From Planctomycetota bacterium (GTDB lineage Bacteria; Planctomycetota; Planctomycetia; Planctomycetales; Planctomycetaceae), in assembly GCA_024278285.1 (NCBI GenBank), contig JAJRTM010000863.1, positions 1 through 16,199 of the forward strand: a stretch of 16,199 bases of DNA, given 5' to 3'. A model generated the notes under the pieces. It saw nothing but the letters and a program-made list of their open reading frames with translations. It did not search any database and had not been told where the DNA came from. A program made the position numbers and the translations under genes. Each line of letters starts with the position of its first letter. The stretch's first letter is position 1. Positions 8,509-15,053 of this stretch are shown piece by piece.

Positions 8509-9180
8509 ATGATCGTGGTTTCCCGAATAAAAGCTACTTATAAACTTGTTATTCATTTCCTCGTGCTGGTGATGACTTTGACGAGTACCGTTAATGCCCA
8601 AAACGAACCGCAAGCAGGAAGTGCGATTTCGGCAGTTTCTTCAAATCCTCGGACAGAATGGTTTCGGGAAAGTGGTTATGGCATCTTTGTCCATTATCTG
8701 AACGGAATACAGAACAATCCTGATAGGGTTCACAGTCTTGGTAAACAGAGTTCGTGGGATGAATGTGTTGCGGAGTTTGATACGGAAAAGTTTGCTGATC
8801 AAATGGAACAGGCCGGTGCAGGTTATGTGATTTTTACGGTGATGCAGATTTCGCGTCATTTGATCGCTCCCAATGCCACGTATGACAAGATAAGTGGCTA
8901 TGCTCCGGGGGAAGCGTGTGCGAAACGGGATCTTATCGAAGATCTTTACACATCACTGAATAAACGTGGTATTCGCCTCATGTTATATTGGACCGGCGAT
9001 GGGCCTCGCCTTGATGAAAAAGCTGGCAAGGCTTTTGGTTGTAATCCGCAAAATATAGTCTCGGCTGATTTCGTTCAAAAATGGTCGAGTGTCGTCAGAG
9101 AATATGGCGAACGATACGGTGATAAAATCGCAGGCTGGTGGGTCGATGGATGCTATTCGTTTATCGGATACGACGAGTAA
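8509..9180 (+). CDS. N-terminal fragment of the GH29-like enzyme
   Basis: 223 residues from ATG 8509, chosen because AGAGGAG lies five bases upstream; the longer frame from 8488 lacks such a site. Signal peptide at about 1-30 (hydrophobic core LVIHFLVLVMTL, end VNA). GIFVHY (58-63) matches the first barrel strand of GH29-type enzymes. GWWVDGCY carries D213, at the position of the catalytic nucleophile in the family. The fragment ends at the premature TAA, leaving the barrel incomplete, so on its own it is probably inactive. Confidence 0.7.
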   Translation: MIVVSRIKATYKLVIHFLVLVMTLTSTVNAQNEPQAGSAISAVSSNPRTEWFRESGYGIFVHYLNGIQNNPDRVHSLGKQSSWDECVAEFDTEKFADQMEQAGAGYVIFTVMQISRHLIAPNATYDKISGYAPGEACAKRDLIEDLYTSLNKRGIRLMLYWTGDGPRLDEKAGKAFGCNPQNIVSADFVQKWSSVVREYGERYGDKIAGWWVDGCYSFIGYDE

Positions 9181-9183
9181 AAG

Positions 9184-10008
9184 TTGAAGATCTTGGCTGA
9201 TGGATTACGGGCCGGTTCGCCTCGCCGGATTATCGCCATGAATTCTGGTGAGGTTCTGGGAAAAGTGAATGCTTACACGCCATTGGAAGATTATACCTGT
9301 GGCGAAAAAAATCGTTTCCACGACCTGCCGATCTCTGCAACGATTAAGGGGGAACAATGGCATATCGCCTCTTTTTTAGGCGAACATTGGGCTGAACCAG
9401 GGACACGATACCAGAAACGGGAACTGGCACGCTATATTTCCAAAGTAAACCACCGTGGTGGTGTGGTTTCGATAGACGTGCTGCTCTATCGGGATGGCAC
9501 GTTGGATCGTTCTCAGCTCGAGGTGCTCAAGGCGATCCGTCCCTACTTGAAATCAACACCACCACCTCAAGCTGTCCCCCCGGGGAATCTTGCTTTTGAA
9601 AAACCGGCTGATTTGTTGAGCCTCGATGGCAGCCGACATCTTGTCGTGAATAGTCGTGTTCATTTTGCGTCTTTAGGTGTCGATGGCAACAAGGCAACCT
9701 ATGCCGTTCCGGGAGGTGAATGGCCCTGGACTTATGAAGTGGACCTCATTGATACGGTGCCGGTGAATAGAATCAAGGTTACTTTTGGATCAGGCTACGC
9801 GACGCAGTTCGAATTCAAACTCTCGATGGACCGCCATAAATGGGTGACGGTTGCTTCCAAAAACGAGCATAAAGGCAAACCGTATGAGGCATCATTTCCA
9901 CCAGTAAAAGCCCGATATGTAAGAGTTTCTGCACTTCGCCCCAATGGTCCCAATCAACCAGGTACGCAAATGTCAGTTCATGAGTTAGAGGTTTATCGCT
10001 CCAAGTAA
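9184..10008 (+). CDS. C-terminal fragment: end of GH29-like barrel plus F5/8 type C domain
   Basis: Open frame of 274 codons in the same frame as the upstream fragment, one codon after its TAA. The nominal start is TTG 9184 with no convincing ribosome binding site, so independent translation is doubtful. Residues 1-95 complete the barrel (GEQWHIASFLGEHW, GGVVSIDV). After a proline-rich linker, residues about 115-274 look like a discoidin/F5-8C galactose-binding domain ending in VHELEVY, typical of its last strand. There is no signal peptide, so even if made it would not be exported alone. Confidence 0.65.
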   Translation: MKILADGLRAGSPRRIIAMNSGEVLGKVNAYTPLEDYTCGEKNRFHDLPISATIKGEQWHIASFLGEHWAEPGTRYQKRELARYISKVNHRGGVVSIDVLLYRDGTLDRSQLEVLKAIRPYLKSTPPPQAVPPGNLAFEKPADLLSLDGSRHLVVNSRVHFASLGVDGNKATYAVPGGEWPWTYEVDLIDTVPVNRIKVTFGSGYATQFEFKLSMDRHKWVTVASKNEHKGKPYEASFPPVKARYVRVSALRPNGPNQPGTQMSVHELEVYRSK

Positions 10009-10057
10009 AACAGGGCAAAGACTATGATCGAGATTGAATCTTTTTTTGGTGTGCGAG

Positions 10058-10079
10058 ACTGAATACGAACTGAATACGA
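10058..10079. repeat. Tandem 11-bp repeat upstream of the Asp-box gene
   Basis: ACTGAATACGA occurs twice head to tail (10058-10068, 10069-10079), 26 bp before the ATG. The core GAATACGAA also occurs 52 bp upstream of the GH29-like start (8448-8456). It may be a shared regulator-binding site, though this is not established. Confidence 0.5.
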
Positions 10080-10105
10080 ATACTGTTTCTTAACGAAAGA
10101 TTACC

Positions 10106-11257
10106 ATGAAACGTCGTCATTTCTTAACATGCGTAACTGCCTGTGGAGTATCGATTTCACATGGATCGGCTTTGGCATTATCTGAATCAAATCCATCAGA
10201 CAGTGGTTTTGCAAATGCTGAATTCATCAAGAAACCAGAACTGATTGTCCCTCACACACAAGATTACGAATTCATTGGTCCGAGTGTTATTCGATTACGA
10301 TCAGGACATTTGTTGATGGCTGCCAATGGAGTTGAATCGGAAAACATCAAACAAAAAGCCCCGCGTTCCTGGAGCAGTCTGGATGGTGGTCGCACCTGGA
10401 AACAGACCGGTCGCCTCAATATGAACTGGAAATTGTCAGGCCGTCGGTATGCAGGGGGCGTCTCTTTTTTGAGACTTCAAGATGGGCGGCTCGCAATCCT
10501 GATGCACCGTGGAGTGAAACAGGGAGGTGGTTTACCCTCGATCTCTTTCAGTAGTGATGAAGAGGTGAGCTGGTCGGATGCCTGTCTGCTTGGTGGTGAC
10601 GAAGGTATTTGGTATGTGATGAATGACCGAATGATTCAAACTAAAACGGGACGAATTCTTGTTCCTGTTGCTCGTGGCGGCGGTCGGTATGAAGGTGATA
10701 CCAACTCGGTACTCTGTTTTTTCAGTGACGATGGTGGAACGTCCTGGTTACAATCATCTTCTGGAGCGACATTGCCTGGGCCGCGTGGTATGGCAGAGCC
10801 GGCTGTTGCTGAGCTGGAGGACGGTCGCATTCTATTGCTGGGTCGCACTGGAAAAGGGGCACATTACCGAGCCTATTCCAGCGATAACGGAAAAACCTGG
10901 TCCAGCCCCGAGCCAACAACTTTAGTTGCAGCCTGTTCTCCATTAACACTCAAGCGAATGCCGGATGGACGATTAATCGTTCTTTATAATCATGCACAAC
11001 CAACTGAGGCAGAAGGATTCTTCCCTCGCGATCCATTAGTCTACGCTATCTCATCCAACAACGGCCGCGACTGGAGCCGCCCGGCAATAATCGATGATGA
11101 ACCACATCGCCAGCACATTTATCCGTCGATTTGCTTTCTCGAAAAGGAAATGGTCGTACTGTATTCGACTCATTTTTCACAGGGGAAATTTGGTGCTAAT
11201 GCAGAACAGAAACTAATCGGTGGTGCAAAATGTTGTCTGCTAAAGTATCCAAATTAA
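10106..11257 (+). CDS. Secreted Asp-box (BNR) protein with sialidase-like fold
   Basis: A 383-residue protein with N-terminal MKRRHFL and a hydrophobic stretch to about residue 25, a signal peptide of Tat-like or ordinary Sec type. Five Asp-box (SxDGGxTW-type) repeats are visible: SSLDGGRTW (90-98), SSDEEVSW (149-156), FSDDGGTSW (206-214), SSDNGKTW (258-265) and SSNNGRDW (316-323). This spacing indicates a six-bladed propeller of the sialidase/neuraminidase superfamily. I see no clear FRIP motif before the first box (the region reads FIGPSVIRL), so true sialidase activity is uncertain; it could act on another glycan. It follows the GH29-like gene by 97 bp on the same strand, suggesting a joint role in degrading host or algal glycans. 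The ribosome binding site is weak. Confidence 0.85.
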   Translation: MKRRHFLTCVTACGVSISHGSALALSESNPSDSGFANAEFIKKPELIVPHTQDYEFIGPSVIRLRSGHLLMAANGVESENIKQKAPRSWSSLDGGRTWKQTGRLNMNWKLSGRRYAGGVSFLRLQDGRLAILMHRGVKQGGGLPSISFSSDEEVSWSDACLLGGDEGIWYVMNDRMIQTKTGRILVPVARGGGRYEGDTNSVLCFFSDDGGTSWLQSSSGATLPGPRGMAEPAVAELEDGRILLLGRTGKGAHYRAYSSDNGKTWSSPEPTTLVAACSPLTLKRMPDGRLIVLYNHAQPTEAEGFFPRDPLVYAISSNNGRDWSRPAIIDDEPHRQHIYPSICFLEKEMVVLYSTHFSQGKFGANAEQKLIGGAKCCLLKYPN

Positions 11258-11323
11258 TCCACGATTAGGAGACTGTATCTGATTGATGCAAACACGTCAG
11301 CCTATGGTATCAAAGATATAACT

Positions 11324-11419
11324 CAGCACGGCTGGTTCATTCTGATAGCCGTAACCAAACTGATATTTTTTCTATAATTTGCGAGCCGTTCGCAAACTTT
11401 TACCGTTAGTAATATGGAT
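11324..11419. repeat. Dispersed structured repeat, copy 2
   Basis: Same element as 3076-3169, same orientation. Hairpin 1: ACGGCT (11328-11333) pairs with AGCCGT (11347-11352). Hairpin 2: TTTGCGAG (11378-11385) pairs with TTCGCAAA (11389-11396) around CCG. Compared with copy 1, a G-T pair here becomes G-C and an A-T pair becomes G-T, so pairing is kept. Hairpin 3: CCGT (11403-11406) pairs with ATGG (11414-11417) including one G-T. In addition CCGTTAGTA (11403-11411) is perfectly inverted at 11431-11439. Confidence 0.8.
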
Positions 11420-11633
11420 TGTTTCATCAATACTAACGGCAAAAACGAGGAAAACGAACAGAAATAAGTCAAAAGGCTCAAATCCCCTCATCGCATTGCT
11501 GTTTGTTTCGGCACGATATGTCTCACGAAATTCCCCTGCTACAAAATGTCACAGGTTGTCTGTTTTCATTTCCATTAATGGATTCTTTTTTGATATCATG
11601 GTATGCAGTAAAATGAGATAAATTCGTGAATTT

Positions 11634-11670
11634 GCTGTCACCAATAGCCCTGATTGCATTGATTGGCAGC
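11634..11670 (+). promoter_or_regulatory. Possible leader hairpin before the cytochrome gene
   Basis: GCTG (11634-11637) and CCAAT (11641-11645) pair with ATTGG (11662-11666) and CAGC (11667-11670), giving a nine-base-pair stem with a three-base bulge and a 16-base loop. It ends 28 bp before the ATG. No T-tract follows, so if it is functional it would act on mRNA structure rather than termination. Confidence 0.3.
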
Positions 11671-11698
11671 GTTCCTCGCTTTTGAAGGATAAGTTGAG

Positions 11699-13222
11699 AT
11701 GCCCTCCTTTTTATCAATCTCCCGCAGATGTTCAATAATTTCTGTCGTGCTTTTGAGTTTGCTATCCGGCTGTACCAAGCCACAGGATCCCGTGTTTATT
11801 GAAAGCGAGAAAGCGAAGGGGCTGGTGCCGGACGTTCGCCAGGCAATTGCCTCGGAACTGCTCGATACCTTTGGCACGGTCCCCGCTCCTGAATCTCCCC
11901 TCTGGTTTCCAATTGAAAGAGGGGGAATTGAAGGGAAAATTCGGTCAGTTAAAGAGCGAAGCGAGAATGGTCGGATCACTCGGATAAAAATAAGATACCC
12001 AGAAGAAGCTCCTGAAGTTGTTGCGGGCGATGTGATAGAAATTGTGCTTGATCCCGAAACAATTTTAGAAGCAGATTTGAAAGCAGCCGAAGAAGGGGGA
12101 GTTTCGGCGGCGTATCCGTATAAAGTGACGGTAGCAGAATTCAGTAAGATTTCCGGGATTATCACGTTGACTGAACCGCTCTGTGAATTAGCAGAAAAAG
12201 GTTCACCCTGCATTGTCAAACCGAATGAAACATTAAGAACCGGTCGTGAACTTTATAAGCAGTATTGTCAGAAATGTCATGCTGCGACAGGCGATGGGAA
12301 CGGCCCGCAGGCACACATGCTCAAGCCAAAGCCACGAGATTTAAGACTCGGCGTGTTGAAATATACTTCGACGAAGACTAACAGTAAGGCGTCGACCGAA
12401 GATTTGCGTAATTTGTTGAAAGGGGGAATCCCTGGAACAGCCATGCCCGCCTTTCAAATACTGGGCAATCATGAAATCGATGCCCTTGCCCAATACACAA
12501 AATATTTATCGATGCGTGGTGAAATCGAACGCGGATTGTGTATTGAATCTGAAATCGATTTCTCTCAGGAAGTTCTGGACGAACAGCTTGAAGAGGCTGA
12601 ATCAGCAGAAGAAAAGCGGGAAGTAAAAGAACAGTTTCAGAAAGATGTCGAGGAGTATTTGAAGATTGATTTTCCGGAAATTGTTTTTGATGTCTCATTC
12701 GATCTTGCAGAAAAGTGGAGCGAGGCAGATGAACCGGAAAGCAAGTTTGAAATTCCTGGTTCCAGACCAGACGGGACTGGTCCTTCAAGAGCAGAACCTT
12801 CAATTTCCTCGCTTGCCAATGGGAAATTCCTGTATCTTTCAACCTCCGCACAATGTGCATCGTGTCACGGTTTAACGGGAAAAGGAGATGGCGACCAAGT
12901 TTCCAAAGTGCAAAAAAAACCGGATGGATCAGACTATGAAGAACCGGGCTTGCACGATGTATGGGGTAATGTGGTTGTGCCACGTGATTTGACATACGGT
13001 GTTTTCCACGGAGCCTCTAACCCCAGCGAGGATATTGCCGATGTTGTTTATCGGGCAATCGGTGCAGGTATAAAAGGGACACCGATGCCAGCCTACGGCG
13101 GTAAAAGTTTAACCGATGACCAAATTTGGGATCTCGTAAATTACATCTTCTTCCTGGCAGGTGACTACAAGGATGTGACTCCCGAATCTCTGGATGTTAA
13201 AAAGCCGGCAGCGAAAAAATAA
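11699..13222 (+). CDS. Di-haem c-type cytochrome lipoprotein
   Basis: A 507-residue electron carrier, probably anchored to a membrane by lipid on Cys25 (lipobox LLSGC, 21-25) and exposed in the periplasm. There are two class I cytochrome c domains. The first has CQKCH (190-194) with probable axial Met249 in GTAMPAF; the second has CASCH (386-390) with probable Met463 in GTPMPAY. A domain of about 150 residues without haem precedes them, and an acidic, predicted coiled-coil linker (about 288-325) separates them. Similar two-domain cytochromes serve respiratory chains, but no oxidase or complex III genes are adjacent, so its redox partner is unknown. The start has GAAGGA nine bases upstream. 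A GGGAAA/TTTCCC hairpin (13232-13249) lies just after the stop. Confidence 0.92.
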   Translation: MPSFLSISRRCSIISVVLLSLLSGCTKPQDPVFIESEKAKGLVPDVRQAIASELLDTFGTVPAPESPLWFPIERGGIEGKIRSVKERSENGRITRIKIRYPEEAPEVVAGDVIEIVLDPETILEADLKAAEEGGVSAAYPYKVTVAEFSKISGIITLTEPLCELAEKGSPCIVKPNETLRTGRELYKQYCQKCHAATGDGNGPQAHMLKPKPRDLRLGVLKYTSTKTNSKASTEDLRNLLKGGIPGTAMPAFQILGNHEIDALAQYTKYLSMRGEIERGLCIESEIDFSQEVLDEQLEEAESAEEKREVKEQFQKDVEEYLKIDFPEIVFDVSFDLAEKWSEADEPESKFEIPGSRPDGTGPSRAEPSISSLANGKFLYLSTSAQCASCHGLTGKGDGDQVSKVQKKPDGSDYEEPGLHDVWGNVVVPRDLTYGVFHGASNPSEDIADVVYRAIGAGIKGTPMPAYGGKSLTDDQIWDLVNYIFFLAGDYKDVTPESLDVKKPAAKK

Positions 13223-13231
13223 GAATGCGAT

Positions 13232-13249
13232 GGGAAAGAGAATTTTCCC
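13232..13249 (+). terminator. Hairpin after the cytochrome gene
   Basis: GGGAAA (13232-13237) pairs with TTTCCC (13244-13249) around GAGAAT, beginning ten bases after the stop codon. A T-run lies in the 3' half of the stem rather than after it, so this is a weak terminator candidate that could equally protect the mRNA 3' end. Confidence 0.3.
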
Positions 13250-13377
13250 GTCCGTGTGTCTCCAGGCAGCGGCGAGTATGATGCGGTGTGCAGACCACGA
13301 CCGCGATACAATGAAAATCGTGACCGTTTATTGAGTTCATCCTCATTAAGCATCGATCAAACAATTACTGTCGTACC

Positions 13378-13560
13378 TTTGGATGGCCCAGACGCATCGC
13401 GTCTGGGTGACGCAGTCACAAGAAGCCTTATCAGACACTCTGCCTGGACAATTAATGCTTGTACTTTATTTACCGTTTCATGATTTTTCTTCGTAGGAAA
13501 CCACATTCTCGGCTTCTTGTTGCGGAGCAACTCAGACACGATGCGTCTGAGCCATCCAAA
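13378..13560. repeat. Inverted pair of double-hairpin arms with covarying stems
   Basis: The left arm (13378-13427) and right arm (13511-13560) are reverse complements with 9 mismatches in 50, around an 83-bp spacer. Left hairpins: CCCAGACGC (13387-13395) with GCGTCTGGG (13399-13407), and GTGAC (13407-13411) with GTCAC (13415-13419). Right hairpins: GTTGC (13519-13523) with GCAAC (13527-13531), and CTCAGACAC (13531-13539) with GCGTCTGAG (13543-13551), one mismatch. One pair of the first stem and two pairs of the second differ between arms on both sides at once, so pairing is preserved. Confidence 0.92.
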
Positions 13561-13668
13561 CAGTTTCATTTTTTAGTGACTCAACTCAGGAACGTTTCCG
13601 TAAACCGGACAGTTATTGTTTGAGCAATGCTAAACACAGTCTCTATATGCCGTTACGCTATTCTGATG

Positions 13669-13693
13669 CGAAATGACTGGGCATTTCGGTTTT
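13669..13693 (+). terminator. Hairpin followed by GTTTT
   Basis: CGAAATG (13669-13675) pairs perfectly with CATTTCG (13682-13688) around ACTGGG and is followed by GTTTT. The form is terminator-like but the T-run is short. It lies more than 400 bp after the nearest gene, so any transcript it ends is unknown. Confidence 0.25.
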
Positions 13694-13796
13694 GCACGAG
13701 TTATGACGGTAACGATACCGCTTCCCGGTCGAGGCGACTTGCAACTGTGATCGCTGCTGCGTATGGTTTTATTATCGTTTGATGTAATAGATACGT

Positions 13797-13817
13797 ACAA
13801 TGTAACCGGTACACTGT
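13797..13817. promoter_or_regulatory. Operator-like dyad upstream of the secreted-protein gene
   Basis: ACAATGTA (13797-13804) and TACACTGT (13810-13817) form an inverted repeat with 7 of 8 positions matching and five bases between. It ends 42 bp before the ATG at 13860. The spacing is that of a dimeric regulator's site, but the regulator cannot be named. Confidence 0.35.
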
Positions 13818-13859
13818 TTGCATCACCTGCCCTACCCTATTTCATAATGGAGAGCCGCC

Positions 13860-14354
13860 ATGATAATAAACTCTGCTTGCCGATTGTTATTCTGCCTGGG
13901 ACTTCTTGTTTCCGTAGCGTCTTATGCACAAGCCGATGAGAAAGCTTCTACGACTAACGAGGATCGAAAAAATGCAGAAAAAGATTTTGCCCAGAGAATG
14001 GAAAACACGGTTCTGGTCGGTTTTTTCACCGTCGATTCTGAACAACAGGAACAGCTTGGCAAACCGGAACGATACGAAATTCGTAAAGTGACCAAAGCCA
14101 GCGGCAATACATGGATTTTTCAATCGCGTATCAAGTATGGAAATGTCGATGTCGTTTTACCGATTCTGGTTCCGATTCAATGGGCAGGCGACACACCCGT
14201 TGTCTCGATGACCGACTTCAACATCCCAACAATGGGAACTTTCACCTGTCGAGTGATGTTCTACAAAAACCGTTACGCAGGAACCTGGCAACATGGCATA
14301 AAAGGAGGCCACATGTGGGGGAAAATCGAAAAAGCGAAATTAAATCAAGAGTAG
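13860..14354 (+). CDS. Small secreted protein of unknown function
   Basis: A 164-residue protein I cannot assign to a named family. Residues 1-25 form a clear signal peptide (LLFCLGLLVSVASYAQA), so the mature protein of about 139 residues is probably periplasmic. A charged, helical segment (about 28-50) precedes a region rich in short beta-like stretches (VLVGFFTV, ERYEIRKV, WIFQSRIKYG, VVLPILVPIQW). It ends with YAGTWQHGIKGGHMWGKI, a Gly/Trp/His-rich motif that I believe recurs in hypothetical planctomycete proteins. No catalytic pattern is evident. The start at 13860 has GGAG seven bases upstream. Its stop is separated from the convergent rmlC stop by one base. Confidence 0.8.
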   Translation: MIINSACRLLFCLGLLVSVASYAQADEKASTTNEDRKNAEKDFAQRMENTVLVGFFTVDSEQQEQLGKPERYEIRKVTKASGNTWIFQSRIKYGNVDVVLPILVPIQWAGDTPVVSMTDFNIPTMGTFTCRVMFYKNRYAGTWQHGIKGGHMWGKIEKAKLNQE

Positions 14355-14355
14355 C

Positions 14356-14919
14356 TTATTCATTGTCCCGCGGGCTGACCGAGTAGGTTTCACATTTATT
14401 GAAAGGGATTCCGTCGCGATCTTTTTCAGAGAGGATTGGCTCGGCAAGCAGTGGCCATTCGATGTTAAGTTCTGAATCGTTCCAAAGCAGAACCCGCTCG
14501 GCTTCGGGGTTGTATTGTTTGGTACATTTATAGATAAAATCTGCTGAATCACTCATCACATAAAAGCCATGGGCACATCCCGGCGGAATATAGAACTGCT
14601 TATGATCTGCCTCGCTTAATATGACTGCCTCCCACTGCCCGAATGTGGGGGAATCCTGTCTCAAATCGACTGCAACATCGTACACTTCGCCTCTCACAAC
14701 TTGCACAATTTTCCCTTGAGGTTGCTGGATTTGATAGTGCAACCCGCGCAATGTACCGCCCACAGATCGCGAAAAATTATCCTGCACGAAATCTCTTGGG
14801 AGTCCATGCTCGATGAAACGTGTTGCACGAAAAGTTTCCATGAAAAAACCACGTTCGTCCCCAAAGACCTGCGGCTCAACAAGGACACACCCAGCAATTT
14901 TAGTTGATTGAATTTTCAT
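14356..14919 (-). CDS. rfbC: dTDP-4-dehydrorhamnose 3,5-epimerase
   Basis: RmlC/RfbC cupin epimerase, third enzyme of dTDP-L-rhamnose synthesis, cytoplasmic. At 187 residues it is of typical family length. Motifs: DERGFFMETF (21-30), GTLRGLHYQ (55-63) with catalytic base His61, K70, HGFYV (117-121), Tyr130 as probable general acid in FIYKCTKQY, and the terminal LSEKD with Asp167, the partner of the catalytic histidine. Other rhamnose genes (rfbA, rfbB, rfbD) are not adjacent, so the pathway is scattered or another sugar nucleotide is made. There is no strong ribosome binding site before ATG 14919. It converges on the 13860 gene and diverges from the protease gene. Confidence 0.95.
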   Translation of the reverse strand: MKIQSTKIAGCVLVEPQVFGDERGFFMETFRATRFIEHGLPRDFVQDNFSRSVGGTLRGLHYQIQQPQGKIVQVVRGEVYDVAVDLRQDSPTFGQWEAVILSEADHKQFYIPPGCAHGFYVMSDSADFIYKCTKQYNPEAERVLLWNDSELNIEWPLLAEPILSEKDRDGIPFNKCETYSVSPRDNE

Positions 14920-15053
14920 CAGATCGTGATTCGTATTGATTTATTGGACGAAATTGGGTTGAATAAGCCCAGAGGAATAATGATTGTGTGTAGAGCAACC
15001 AAAAAAGGATCGTCTCCAGGTTTTGGTTCTTCGTTTAATAAAGAGAGCTGTTT
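14920..15053. promoter_or_regulatory. Divergent promoter region between rfbC and the protease gene
   Basis: 134 bp between two divergent starts, so promoters for both genes should lie here, although I cannot place boxes with confidence. It is AT-rich with no long palindrome; a short hairpin GGGTT/AGCCC lies near 14958-14972. AGAGAG at 15042-15047 is a moderate ribosome binding site for ATG 15054. Confidence 0.4.

Larger units (their letters stand above)
8509..10008 (+). pseudogene. GH29-like alpha-L-fucosidase with F5/8 C domain, split by an in-frame TAA
   Basis: Read through the TAA at 9178-9180, this is one secreted protein of about 499 residues in a single frame: signal peptide, GH29/COG3669-like barrel, then a C-terminal discoidin (F5/8 type C) carbohydrate-binding domain. 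The stop falls within GYDE-stop-KLKILADGL, where related proteins continue (I expect an acidic or Lys residue), and GAA or AAA to TAA is a single substitution. Both sides retain good family similarity with no further stops or frameshifts over 275 downstream codons. The disruption is therefore recent, a sequencing error, or rarely read through. Its partner downstream is an Asp-box protein. Confidence 0.8.
11258..11698. other. 441-bp gap holding a structured repeat and a leader hairpin
   Basis: No credible gene; an 80-codon frame over 11379-11621 begins inside the repeat and resembles nothing. The gap holds repeat copy 2 (11324-11419), an inverted repeat extending from it (11403-11439) and a leader hairpin (11634-11670). 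GAAGGA at 11684-11689 is the ribosome binding site for the cytochrome gene. Confidence 0.55.
13250..13859. other. 610-bp gap before the small secreted-protein gene
   Basis: No gene is supported. The gap contains the inverted hairpin element at 13378-13560, a separate hairpin at 13669-13688 (CGAAATG/CATTTCG, six-base loop, followed by GTTTTG), and a dyad at 13797-13817. GGAG at 13849-13852 is the ribosome binding site for ATG 13860. Confidence 0.5.

Noticed and set aside
9178..9180. Recoded stop (selenocysteine or programmed read-through)
   Set aside because: The codon is TAA, not TGA, and neither a cysteine-equivalent position nor a recoding element is evident after it.
11379..11621. 80-codon plus-strand frame between the Asp-box and cytochrome genes
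   Set aside because: Its beginning lies inside the structured repeat, it has no convincing ribosome binding site and low-complexity basic content.
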